Assembly: GCF_000733935.1 (NCBI RefSeq)
Contig: NZ_JPON01000001.1
Location: forward strand, 2,216,501-2,280,500
Direction of reading: 5' to 3'
DNA: 64,000 bases
Origin: Methylomarinum vadi
Lineage (GTDB): Bacteria > Pseudomonadota > Gammaproteobacteria > Methylococcales > Methylomonadaceae
The position numbers and the translations under genes are program-made. Below, piece after piece: positions 48,503-57,166 of this stretch. A model generated the notes under the pieces. The model did not search any database, had not been told where the DNA came from, and saw nothing but the letters and a program-made list of their open reading frames with translations. Position 1 is the first letter of the stretch; the number at the start of each line of letters is the position of its first letter.

Positions 48503-51500
48503 AAAAACCGATTCAGTCCTTTTTCGGCAAACCATTCAACTTTTGGCGCCGTTCGATTCGACGACAGTTCATTCTCGCCTTCATCAGCGTCACTATTTCC
48601 ATCCTGGTGCTGTTCAGCACTTTTTTATTTTTTCAACAACGGGATTTCTTGGACCGGTCCGCGATTAAACAAGCGACCGCCTTCGCTCATGCCCTCGCCG
48701 ATAGCAGTATCTCCTGGGTGCTTGCCAATGACGTGGTGGGGCTACAAGAAGTGCTGCAGGGTTTTAGCGATACCCCGGATTTAAAACGTGCCTTTGTCCT
48801 TTCTCTGCAGGGAGAAGTTTTGGCCTCTACTATCCCCGACGAGATAGGCCGTTTCGTGGTCGACTCGCTCAGCCAGCAAATGCTGTGTTCCTCACCGGAG
48901 ACACAGATTTTAGTCGCCAACTACAAAACGATCGACGTTGCCGCCCCGATCATGACGGGCCAGCGGCATGTAGGCTGGGCGCGCATCACCTTGACCCGCC
49001 AGAGCGCCTACGGCAATTTACTGGAGCTGTCCTTGCTGGCAATTTTTTCCACACTGCTCGGCGCTTTATTCGCACTCTTGGCCGCGTTTGTGTTGGGTAG
49101 GCGACTGACCAGAAACTTGAACCAACTGATGACGGCGGCCAATCAAATTTCCGCGGGACACCGTGATGTTCGGGTCACCATCAATGGCCAGGACGAGGTC
49201 GCGGTATTGGCAGGCAATTTTAATCAGATGTTACAAGCCTTAATCGACAGCGAGAAGCAACGCAAGCTGATCACCAACGTGTATGCCGCCTGGACCCAAT
49301 GCGCCGAAGTCATGGTGCGCGTCTCCGAGGAGCGGGAATTTTTGCGGCAAATTTGCCAAATCCTTGCCGAGCAGCTTTCCCTGCAATTAGCGTGGGTCGG
49401 CATGATCGACGAATACGCCTGGCTTAATCCCGTTGCCGCCAGCCCCGAACACTCCGCTTATCTAAGCCAAATCAAGGTATCCGTCGATGCCGATTTGCCG
49501 GAGGGGCAAGGAGCAATAGGCCTGGCGGTGCGCCAGGGACAGCCCAGGATATTGAATGATTTTACCGCGGCTGACTGTTCCCGCCTGTGGCACGAGGCGG
49601 CCAGCGCCGAAAACATCAACTCGGTTGGCGCCTTCCCGCTATTCCGCGCCGGCCGAATCATCGGCGTTTTAGCCATTTATTCGAAGGAACGGAATTTCTT
49701 CAATCGGGAGTTAAGCTCGCTGATGAACAGCCTGACCAACGATATTTCCTTCGCGCTGGATAATTTCGACCTGATACAGCGACAAAAAATCACCGAAGAA
49801 AAACTCAAGCTCGTTGCCTGCGTATTCGACAACAGCCAGGAAGGCATCATCATCACCGATACCGATTTCCGTATCGTCTCGGTCAACCACGGCTTTACCC
49901 GAATTACAGGCTATCATGAAAGCGAGGTGATCAACCTACTGGCGGATGCCATCGTCGCTCCGGCCGACCTGCTCCGCTATCAATCCTTTTTGGAAATCTT
50001 TTCCACGACCGGCATTTGGCAAGGCGAAATCAATCACCGTCGCCAGGATGGCAGTCATTATTCAGCCTGGGTCAGTATCACCAATGCTATCGGCGAACGA
50101 GGCAACATCGCTCATCATATCATTGTTTTTTCCGACATCACTGCCCGTAAACAAGCCGAACAGGAGTTGAAAATCGCCGCCATCGCCTTCGAAACCGAAG
50201 AAGGCATCCTGGTCACCGACGCCCAAGGCAAAATTCTGCGGGTCAATCAGGCGTTTACCCGGTTAACCGGATATCGAGCCGATGAAGTCATCGGCAATTC
50301 TCCTGCGGTTTTGAAATCGGGAAAACACGACGAACATTTTTACCAGCGCATGTGGGACACGATCAAACGCGAGGGCCATTGGGAAGGAGAAATCTGGAAC
50401 CGCAGAAAAAACAACGAAGTTTATCCGGAATGGCTGACAATCAATAACGTCCGCAACCAGGACGGGGACATCACCAATTATGTCGGCATTTTTTCCGACA
50501 TCTCCCAACGCAAGGCGGCGGAAGACCAAATCCGCAAACTAGCCTTCTACGATCCATTGACCGGCCTGCCCAATCGCCGTTTCCTGATCGAACGCCTGGA
50601 ACTGGCCTTGACCACCAGCCATCGCACGAAATCCTTCGGCGCCATGATGTTTTTGGATCTCGATCGTTTCAAGGCCCTTAACGACACCCAAGGGCATGAC
50701 AGCGGCGATGCCCTGTTGATTCAAGTGGCGCAACGTTTACAAGATTGCGTCCGGGAAACCGACACAGTGGCACGCCTAGGCGGCGACGAATTCGTTGTTA
50801 TTTTGGAAGACCTGGACAAGACGCTAACCACGGCCGCCTTGCAAGCCAAGGCTATCGCAAAAAAAATCCACCAGTCTTTGTCGCTCGGTTACCGAATCCA
50901 ACCTAAGGGTAAAGAGCAAAGTATTCATTATTTCACGACGGCGAGCATCGGCTTTGTCATGTTTCAAAGCCACGACTCAAGCACCGATGAACTGTTGAAA
51001 TACGCCGATATGGCGATGTACCAAGCGAAACATGCGGGCCGCAACGCGATACGCGCCTACGACCCCGACCTGCAACGCACGCTGAGCGAACGGGCCGCCC
51101 TGGAGCTGGATTTACGCAAAGCGCTGGATGAAGAACAATTGTGTCCTTATTATCAAATCCAGGTCGATAGCGAAGAGCAGCCGCTGGGCGCTGAACTACT
51201 GCTGCGCTGGAACCATCCCGTCCACGGCTTCATTGCCCCGGATGAATTTATTCCCATTGCCGAGGAAAGCGGCATGATTCATGAAATCGGCCGATGGTTG
51301 CTGCTGCAAGGCTGCCGAACCCTAGTAAGCTGGTCCCAGAATACGCTGAAGCGGGATTTAACGTTGTCGGTCAACGTCAGCGCCAAACAGTTTTATCATA
51401 CCGACATCGTCGAGCAAGTACGCACGGTATTACAAGAAACCGGCGCTGACCCTGCACGTCTGAAATTGGAAATCACCGAGAGTTTTATCCTGCATAACGT

Positions 51501-51927
51501 CGAGGAAGTGATCGATAAAATGCAGGCGATAGCCGCGCTAGGCGTCACGTTCTCGATGGACGATTTCGGCACCGGTTATTCGTCGTTATCCTATTTGCAA
51601 AAACTTCCCTTGGAACAATTGAAGATCGATCGTTCCTTCGTTCGCGATATTTCCAGCGACAAACAAGATGCCGCCATCGTACGAACCATCCTGTCGCTGG
51701 GCCAAACCCTAGGCATTAAGATCGTCGCGGAAGGGGTCGAGAACCAAGCTCAATTCGATTATCTAAAACGAAACGGCTGTCAGTTTTTTCAAGGTTATTT
51801 ATTCGGCAAACCGGTACCGCTGCCCCTGTTCGAGACGAACATCACTCGCTCAGCGCCAACGCTAAGCAAGCGTAAGCGCCCCCTCCAGGAATCAAGCGCT
51901 TCTTACTCTCACTCGAAAAGAGTTTAG
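48499..51927 (+). CDS. Membrane GAF-PAS-PAS-GGDEF-EAL cyclic-di-GMP protein
   Basis: A 1142-residue protein. It has two membrane helices (about 22-46 and 173-197) around a periplasmic region, HAMP (198-250), GAF (about 270-415), two PAS domains (about 425-670), GGDEF (motif 'RLGGDEFVVI' near 761) and EAL (about 870-1115). The EAL motif reads E-L-L ('GAELLLRWNHP') and 'NVSAKQF', 'LEITES', 'DDFGTGYSSLSYL' and 'IVAEGVEN' are kept, so both making and breaking of c-di-GMP seem possible. Its start overlaps the binding-protein gene. Confidence 0.93.
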   Translation: MKKPIQSFFGKPFNFWRRSIRRQFILAFISVTISILVLFSTFLFFQQRDFLDRSAIKQATAFAHALADSSISWVLANDVVGLQEVLQGFSDTPDLKRAFVLSLQGEVLASTIPDEIGRFVVDSLSQQMLCSSPETQILVANYKTIDVAAPIMTGQRHVGWARITLTRQSAYGNLLELSLLAIFSTLLGALFALLAAFVLGRRLTRNLNQLMTAANQISAGHRDVRVTINGQDEVAVLAGNFNQMLQALIDSEKQRKLITNVYAAWTQCAEVMVRVSEEREFLRQICQILAEQLSLQLAWVGMIDEYAWLNPVAASPEHSAYLSQIKVSVDADLPEGQGAIGLAVRQGQPRILNDFTAADCSRLWHEAASAENINSVGAFPLFRAGRIIGVLAIYSKERNFFNRELSSLMNSLTNDISFALDNFDLIQRQKITEEKLKLVACVFDNSQEGIIITDTDFRIVSVNHGFTRITGYHESEVINLLADAIVAPADLLRYQSFLEIFSTTGIWQGEINHRRQDGSHYSAWVSITNAIGERGNIAHHIIVFSDITARKQAEQELKIAAIAFETEEGILVTDAQGKILRVNQAFTRLTGYRADEVIGNSPAVLKSGKHDEHFYQRMWDTIKREGHWEGEIWNRRKNNEVYPEWLTINNVRNQDGDITNYVGIFSDISQRKAAEDQIRKLAFYDPLTGLPNRRFLIERLELALTTSHRTKSFGAMMFLDLDRFKALNDTQGHDSGDALLIQVAQRLQDCVRETDTVARLGGDEFVVILEDLDKTLTTAALQAKAIAKKIHQSLSLGYRIQPKGKEQSIHYFTTASIGFVMFQSHDSSTDELLKYADMAMYQAKHAGRNAIRAYDPDLQRTLSERAALELDLRKALDEEQLCPYYQIQVDSEEQPLGAELLLRWNHPVHGFIAPDEFIPIAEESGMIHEIGRWLLLQGCRTLVSWSQNTLKRDLTLSVNVSAKQFYHTDIVEQVRTVLQETGADPARLKLEITESFILHNVEEVIDKMQAIAALGVTFSMDDFGTGYSSLSYLQKLPLEQLKIDRSFVRDISSDKQDAAIVRTILSLGQTLGIKIVAEGVENQAQFDYLKRNGCQFFQGYLFGKPVPLPLFETNITRSAPTLSKRKRPLQESSASYSHSKRV

Positions 51928-52505
51928 GGTTCGTACAACTGGTCCACCGTCAAATGCACTTCGGGGAGGAAATATTTCCTGAAGTAGTCCACTTCCGGCA
52001 AATCGATGGCATTCAGCCTTTTCTCGACATCCTCCATCGCGTCCTTGAACTCCTGATTGCCCGCTTGAATCTCCTCGAGGCATTTGACGTAGGCGCTAAT
52101 CGTATCGGCCGCCTTGACCAAAGCCATCACCTCGATATCGCAAGACTCGGTGACATAATTGAACAAATCGTCCTTCAACTGTTCCGGCAGCGTGTCGACC
52201 AACGCATTCGCGGCCACTGACTCGATTCCTTTATAGGTATCGTAAATATCGCTATTGAATTTCTTGATCGGCGTCGGCAAATCGCCGGTGATGCTTTCGT
52301 GCGCATCATGGTACAGCGCGGCCAACACCACTTCGCCGGGGTCGATGACGCCGGCATAAAATTCATTCTTGATCGCGCACAAAAGGTGCGCAATCACGCA
52401 GACGTCGAAGCTGTGTTCTTTGACATTCTCGCTGAACGAGTTCCGTTTCAATCCCCAACGTTGAATATATTTCAGTCGATTGACCGTTGCGAAAAAACCC
52501 GACAT
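51924..52505 (-). CDS. yfbR: 5'-deoxynucleotidase YfbR-like HD protein
   Basis: A 193-residue HD-domain hydrolase with 'ENVKEHSFDVCVIAHLL' (H31) and 'LYHDAHESITGDLPTPIKKFN' (H66-D67), the metal ligands of YfbR. It removes phosphate from dNMPs in the nucleotide pool. It is similar to E. coli YfbR over its full length. It ends 4 bases inside the GGDEF-EAL gene and is divergent from the next gene. Confidence 0.93.
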   Translation of the reverse strand: MSGFFATVNRLKYIQRWGLKRNSFSENVKEHSFDVCVIAHLLCAIKNEFYAGVIDPGEVVLAALYHDAHESITGDLPTPIKKFNSDIYDTYKGIESVAANALVDTLPEQLKDDLFNYVTESCDIEVMALVKAADTISAYVKCLEEIQAGNQEFKDAMEDVEKRLNAIDLPEVDYFRKYFLPEVHLTVDQLYEP

Positions 52506-52589
52506 AGCCTTTCCTGTTGTTCTGAACGATACGCAGACGATTATTCTGGCAGTACGCTATACTTTTTTCAAAAACAGAGGTACGTGAGC

Positions 52590-53312
52590 ATGATACTGGG
52601 ACTATTGATTTTCTCTTTTTTCGCCATCCTGTTCGTGATCACGTTACTCAACGCCAGAATCAATGGCGGCTTCAAGATCGAAACCTCCTGGATCGCCATT
52701 GCCCTGGCGCCGACCGTCATCTGGCTGCTGTCTTCCGGCCAACTGGCCGAATTAAGCGGCTTCGGGGTCGCCTTCAAGTTGCGGGAAGCGGTTGCCCGTC
52801 CTTTCTCATTAAAAGTTCACGGCAGCAAAATCACGCCGGAAGTGCTGCCCACCGACGAAAAAGCAGGCCTTGCCGCCATCCCCGGATTCATCGAAAACCG
52901 CATCCCGGCGATGACCTTGCAATTAAATCGCCGGAACTATTATGACCGTGCCGCCCTGATGGAATACCTGAGGCGTCTGACCCAACACGATTTTTTTCGA
53001 TTTGTCGTGTTTGTCGATCAAACCGGAAAATTCAAGGCCTTGATTCATGCCAAGAGTTTTTACCAACAACTCCGCGCACACCAACTTGACATCGTCACCA
53101 TGCTGGAATCGGCAAATCTAAGCCCACTGAAAGACCTCATCAGCAGCTCGATCAGCAGCGATAGCAATAAGCGTGAAGTGCTGGAAAAAATGGCTCATGA
53201 AAACCTGTCTGAATTGCCCGTCACCGATGAAGACGGCCATTTCACCGGTATTATCGAGCTCGACAAACTGACCAGCAGTATCGTGCTCGACCTTGTCACG
53301 GAAAAACAATAA
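52590..53312 (+). CDS. Membrane-anchored protein with CBS-like C-terminal region
   Basis: A 240-residue protein with two N-terminal hydrophobic helices (about 2-21 and 30-48), a central soluble part and a C-terminal half resembling a CBS domain ('MAHENLSELPVTDEDGHFTGIIELDKLTSSIV'). I do not recognise the family. The ATG at 52590 follows CAGAGG. A longer upstream frame is antisense to yfbR and is not used. It faces a MazG-like gene three bases away. Confidence 0.7.
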   Translation: MILGLLIFSFFAILFVITLLNARINGGFKIETSWIAIALAPTVIWLLSSGQLAELSGFGVAFKLREAVARPFSLKVHGSKITPEVLPTDEKAGLAAIPGFIENRIPAMTLQLNRRNYYDRAALMEYLRRLTQHDFFRFVVFVDQTGKFKALIHAKSFYQQLRAHQLDIVTMLESANLSPLKDLISSSISSDSNKREVLEKMAHENLSELPVTDEDGHFTGIIELDKLTSSIVLDLVTEKQ

Positions 53313-53315
53313 CGG

Positions 53316-53831
53316 CTATTCGAACAGACAATCGCTTAAATCCGGCGTTTTGAAATGACGGGACGGATGCGGATGCTCCTTCAGGGCCGCCATGCGGCTT
53401 TCGTGAACAACCTGAAACGCCTTATCGAAATCTGCATTCAGAAAATCCCGCGCCAATTGCACGCAAAGACAATAAAGCGCAGAATATGCCTCGCTTTTCC
53501 CGGAGGAGCATTGATTCACCTTATCGGATACGCTCCGCATGATCGAGATCACCAAGCCATCGTGCTTCCAGGCAACCGGCGTTTCCGTCACATCCCCGCC
53601 TTGCAGCGCAATAACGGTTAAGGCGGCATAGCCGAGGTTAACCAGCCCGGCCAATACGTCGGCCATGTCCCCTCTCTTAAAGGCTTGGAACAACTCGCTT
53701 GCTTCCTCCATCAATAACGCCTGACGGGAAATGATTTCCATGTCCGCCAAATGCCCCTCCTGACCGAATTCGGCCTGAGACACGGAATAAGCGGTATGAA
53801 ACTCTCTGACTGACTGCAAATGCCTGTTCAT
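53316..53831 (-). CDS. MazG-like/PRA-PH nucleotide pyrophosphohydrolase
   Basis: A 171-residue all-alpha protein. The motif 'RQALLMEEASELFQAFKRGDMADVLAGLVNLGYAALTVIALQGGD' matches the E-E-x2-E and D-x2-D metal sites of the NTP-pyrophosphohydrolase (PRA-PH/MazG-like) superfamily. It may clean unusual nucleotides. It is convergent with the CBS-like gene and divergent from the protoglobin gene, with a palindrome in between. Confidence 0.75.
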   Translation of the reverse strand: MNRHLQSVREFHTAYSVSQAEFGQEGHLADMEIISRQALLMEEASELFQAFKRGDMADVLAGLVNLGYAALTVIALQGGDVTETPVAWKHDGLVISIMRSVSDKVNQCSSGKSEAYSALYCLCVQLARDFLNADFDKAFQVVHESRMAALKEHPHPSRHFKTPDLSDCLFE

Positions 53832-54142
53832 AATCTGCCTCCACGGACTGAAAAACTACGCTCGATATGTGACACAAGTAACATACTCGTGATCGACTAT
53901 GCAACATATTGTGAGAGGACTCACAATCGTCACTAAGGAAAAAACCAAGTAATTCACTGGGTCTATAATATTGCCACATAGAATCTGCAAATGATTTTGT
54001 CCTTTCAAGGCGTTGAAAAAAGCATTTTGAGCTATTCGACCTTGATCAAACCTGGATAGTTAATGTCATGGAAACGGCGGCAGGATAGTCCAGCCTGAGA
54101 CAGTTAACAAGAAGAAACAACTTGCTAGTTAGGAGAAAATAT
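53832..54142. other. Divergent regulatory region (MazG-like / protoglobin)
   Basis: 311 bases without a gene. It contains the perfect palindrome at 53908-53927 and a consensus TATAAT at 53964-53969 facing the protoglobin gene. No other gene or RNA was seen. Confidence 0.5.
53908..53927. promoter_or_regulatory. Perfect palindrome ATTGTGAG-N4-CTCACAAT
   Basis: Eight-base arms are exact reverse complements around AGGA. The site lies 77 bases from the MazG-like start and 215 bases from the protoglobin start, and 36 bases before TATAAT at 53964. It is well placed as an operator for one or both genes. Its binding protein is unknown. Confidence 0.55.
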
Positions 54143-54703
54143 ATGGCCCATGATTACAACCAATTGACTCAGTATGCCAAAATGTTCACCGGCCTGACGC
54201 CCGAACTCGAAGCATTACTGAAAGAAATCGGTCCGCAAATCACGCCGCGATTAAAAGATGTCACCGAAGAGTTTTACAATCAACTGTTGGACGTTCCGGA
54301 AGCCAATAAATTTCTGGAAGGACGCGTCGACGCCCTCAAGGCAACCCATGTCAAATGGATGGAAGGCCTGTTTACCAGCGACCTCGGCCCCGGTTACACC
54401 GAGCAAATGTATAATGTCGGCTCCGTTCACGTCAAAGTCAATCTGCCTGTCGAATTTATGTCCGGCGGCATGACCTTGATTAACAACCGCCTGATTGCGC
54501 TAATAATCGAACTGTTCGGCGACGACCCCGAACGCTGCCGACAAATTTTGACCGCGATAAGCGCCGTAACGGGATTTTCCCTGATCACCATGCAGCAATC
54601 CTATCAGGAAGCCACTCTTGCCGAAGAATTGGAAAAATTCTTGAAAATCTCGGGCATGAGCCGTGCTTTGTTCAAAAATCTTGCCGATGCCTATAAAGCG
54701 TAA
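54143..54703 (+). CDS. Single-domain protoglobin
   Basis: A 186-residue heme protein of the globin-coupled-sensor/protoglobin family (PF11563 type) with no output domain. The proximal histidine is H96 in 'YNVGSVHVKVNLPVEFMSGGM', the family position; the N-terminal part 'FTGLTPELEALLKEIGPQITPRLKDVTEEFYNQLL' also matches. It should bind O2, NO or CO. The ATG at 54143 follows TTAGGAG. It is 17 bases upstream of a Roadblock/LC7 gene, an unusual pairing. Confidence 0.88.
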   Translation: MAHDYNQLTQYAKMFTGLTPELEALLKEIGPQITPRLKDVTEEFYNQLLDVPEANKFLEGRVDALKATHVKWMEGLFTSDLGPGYTEQMYNVGSVHVKVNLPVEFMSGGMTLINNRLIALIIELFGDDPERCRQILTAISAVTGFSLITMQQSYQEATLAEELEKFLKISGMSRALFKNLADAYKA

Positions 54704-54720
54704 ATCAACAGGAAAATATT

Positions 54721-55083
54721 ATGCGTTCAGATATGTTAACTTCCATACTCACCGAGTTAAATGGTTCCTCCGCCGATATCGAGGCTTCCGGCATTATTTC
54801 GACAGACGGCCTGATGATCGCAGCGGTCCTGCCTGCCGGCATGGACGAAGACCGCGTCGGCGCGATGAGTGCCGCGATGTTATCGCTAGGTGACAGAACC
54901 GCTCAAGAATTAGCCAGAGGCGAACTCGAGCAGGTGCTTATCAAAGGCGACAGAGGTTATGTGCTAATGACCCACGCCGGAAAAGAAGCCGTCTTGACCG
55001 TCTTGGCCAAACCGAATGCGAAATTGGGTCTAATTTTCCTCGACGTAAAACGCGCCGCCTCGAGCGTATCAGAAATGATTTAA
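54721..55083 (+). CDS. Roadblock/LC7 domain protein
   Basis: A 120-residue protein of the Roadblock/LC7 (MglB-like) fold: 'ASGIISTDGLMIAAVLPAGMDEDRVGAMSAAMLSLGDRTAQEL' and 'VLIKGDRGYVLMTHAGKEAVLTVL'. Such proteins control small Ras-like GTPases such as MglA, but no GTPase gene is near. It is in one operon with the protoglobin, ended by a clear terminator, so it is a candidate output partner of the heme sensor. Confidence 0.9.
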   Translation: MRSDMLTSILTELNGSSADIEASGIISTDGLMIAAVLPAGMDEDRVGAMSAAMLSLGDRTAQELARGELEQVLIKGDRGYVLMTHAGKEAVLTVLAKPNAKLGLIFLDVKRAASSVSEMI

Positions 55084-55097
55084 AGGTACCCCCTTAA

Positions 55098-55137
55098 CCT
55101 GAAACGTCCTTATTAAACGGGCGTTTCAGGGCTTTTT
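55098..55137 (+). terminator. Rho-independent terminator after the Roadblock gene
   Basis: CCTGAAACG and CGTTTCAGG form a perfect 9-bp stem around a 15-base loop, and a T tract (55133-55137) follows. It closes the protoglobin-Roadblock operon. Confidence 0.85.
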
Positions 55138-55308
55138 CCCGCCATAGTTCTCTCTAGGGTCGCTTTTTAAACATCGGCTCGATCGAGTTGTATCCTTGCC
55201 CGCCCCGGCTCGCTTTCATTCCACCTTTCTGCAATAAATACCGGCAATTCTCCCTAAATACAGTATCCTTTATCCCAATCCGATAACCCTTCAATCAGGA
55301 ATGCAGTT

Positions 55309-55722
55309 ATGCCCTGGGAACATTTCGAACACGCTGCCGATATCGGTATACGAGGCATCGACGCCACACTGTCACAAGCCTTCGCCCAGGCGGCTATCGC
55401 TATGACGGCGGTAATCACCGATCCCGGACGGGTCGCCGCAACACATTCCTTCGCCATTCATTGCTCCGCCGAAGACAACGAAATCCTATTTCTTGATTGG
55501 ATCAATGAACTGGTTTACGCGATGGCCGTCCATAAGTTATTGTTTAATCATTATCAGGTCGACATTATTGAGAACAGGTTATCGGCCGTCGCTTTCGGCG
55601 AGCCGCTCGATCGTCAGAAACACCAACCGGCCGTCGAAATCAAGGGGGCGACCTTTACCGAACTCTTTGTCGGGCAACGGCCCGACGGCCTGTGGATCGC
55701 ACAATGCATTGTCGATGTTTAA
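55309..55722 (+). CDS. Archease
   Basis: A 137-residue archease ('WEHFEHAADIGIRGIDATLSQAFAQAAIAMTAVITDP' and 'EILFLDWINELVYAMAVHKLLF'). Archeases help the RNA ligase RtcB to turn over many times by speeding guanylation. It lies 9 bases before rtcB in one operon. An AGGA site precedes the ATG. Confidence 0.95.
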   Translation: MPWEHFEHAADIGIRGIDATLSQAFAQAAIAMTAVITDPGRVAATHSFAIHCSAEDNEILFLDWINELVYAMAVHKLLFNHYQVDIIENRLSAVAFGEPLDRQKHQPAVEIKGATFTELFVGQRPDGLWIAQCIVDV

Positions 55723-55731
55723 GGGGGCGGC

Positions 55732-57162
55732 ATGGATCTCAATCAATTAACACAACGCGACGAAACCTGTTGGGAAATCCCGCCACATGGCAAGATGCGG
55801 GTACCGGCCGTTATCTATGCCGACGCGCCATTGCTGCAGGACATGGACCAAAAGGTCTTCGAACAGCTCAGCAATGTCGCGACATTGCCCGGCATTGTCG
55901 AGGCCGCCTATGCGATGCCGGACGCCCATTGGGGCTACGGTTTCCCGATCGGCGGCGTTGCCGCTTTCGATCCGGAGCAAGGCGGGGTGATATCGGCCGG
56001 CGGTGTCGGCTTTGATATTTCCTGTGGCGTCCGCACAATCCATACCGGCTTGACTATAGCCGACATACAGCCGCAGAAACCACAATTGGCGGAAGCGCTA
56101 TTCCGCTACATTCCGGCCGGCCTGGGCAGCACGGGCCGATTGCATCTTAATCACCACGACATGCACGCCATGTTGCATGGCGGCGCGCAATGGGCGGTCG
56201 AACAAGGATTCGGCGTTGCCGAAGACCTGGAACGCATCGAGGAACACGGCCGCATGGCCGGCGCCGAAGCCCGCAATGTTTCCGCCCGGGCCAAGGAGCG
56301 GCAAAAAGATGAAATGGGCACGCTGGGTTCCGGCAACCATTATCTGGAGGTGCAGCGGGTCGCCGAAATATTCGCTCCCGAGATCGCCGATGTTTTTGGC
56401 TTGAAGACCGATGCCATCGTCATCAGCACCCATTGCGGCTCCAGGGGCCTGGGGCATCAGATCGGCACAGAGTTTTTGAAACAAATGGCGCTGACCGCTC
56501 CCCGCTATAACATCAGTCTTCCGGACCGGGAACTGGCTTGCGCGCCGCTGGACTCGCCCCTGGGCAAGGAATATCTTGGCGCGATGCGGGCCGGCATCAA
56601 TTGCGCACTGGCCAACCGGCAAATCCTGACCCACTTGACCCGGCAAGCCGTCGCCACAATATTTCCCGACCTGAACATGCCGCTGTTATACGATGTCTCG
56701 CACAACACCTGCAAACTGGAACGCCATACCATTAACGGCCAGGCAAAAGACCTCTTCATCCACCGCAAGGGAGCGACCCGCGCCTTCGGTCCCGGCCATC
56801 CCTCCTTACCGGAGGTCTTCAGGCAGGTCGGCCAGCCGGTCTTGATCGGCGGCTCGATGGGCACCAGTTCCTATATCTTGTGCGGCAGCGCAGCAAGCGA
56901 ACAGCGAGCTTTCAGCTCGGCCTGCCATGGCGCCGGCAGGGCGATGAGCCGACATCAGGCAAGCAAGCACTGGCAGGGAAAGACGTTGGTCGAACAACTC
57001 GCCTCCCAAGGCATCATCATCCGTAGCCGCTCGATGCGCGGCGTTGCCGAAGAGGCGCCCAAGGCCTACAAAGATGTCGGCGCCGTTGTCGATCTGGCCG
57101 ATCGGGCCGGGCTGGCGCGTAAAGTGGCCAGGCTGGAGCCGTTGATTTGCATTAAAGGCTGA
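55732..57162 (+). CDS. rtcB: RNA-splicing ligase RtcB
   Basis: A 476-residue GTP- and Mn-dependent ligase joining 2',3'-cyclic phosphate or 3'-phosphate RNA ends to 5'-OH ends. Seen are the metal-site cysteine in 'GVGFDISCGVRTIHTG', 'LGSGNHYLEVQRV', 'HCGSRGLGHQIG', and the histidine that takes GMP in 'SACHGAGRAMSRHQA'. Length and ends are normal. The archease-RtcB operon suggests RNA repair; no RtcA or RtcR gene is near. Confidence 0.97.
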   Translation: MDLNQLTQRDETCWEIPPHGKMRVPAVIYADAPLLQDMDQKVFEQLSNVATLPGIVEAAYAMPDAHWGYGFPIGGVAAFDPEQGGVISAGGVGFDISCGVRTIHTGLTIADIQPQKPQLAEALFRYIPAGLGSTGRLHLNHHDMHAMLHGGAQWAVEQGFGVAEDLERIEEHGRMAGAEARNVSARAKERQKDEMGTLGSGNHYLEVQRVAEIFAPEIADVFGLKTDAIVISTHCGSRGLGHQIGTEFLKQMALTAPRYNISLPDRELACAPLDSPLGKEYLGAMRAGINCALANRQILTHLTRQAVATIFPDLNMPLLYDVSHNTCKLERHTINGQAKDLFIHRKGATRAFGPGHPSLPEVFRQVGQPVLIGGSMGTSSYILCGSAASEQRAFSSACHGAGRAMSRHQASKHWQGKTLVEQLASQGIIIRSRSMRGVAEEAPKAYKDVGAVVDLADRAGLARKVARLEPLICIKG

Positions 57163-57166
57163 TGCC

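Noticed and set aside
52299-52589. Extended N-terminus for the CBS-like gene
   Set aside because: This part is antisense to yfbR and polar, whereas the ATG at 52590 has a ribosome-binding site and begins a membrane helix.
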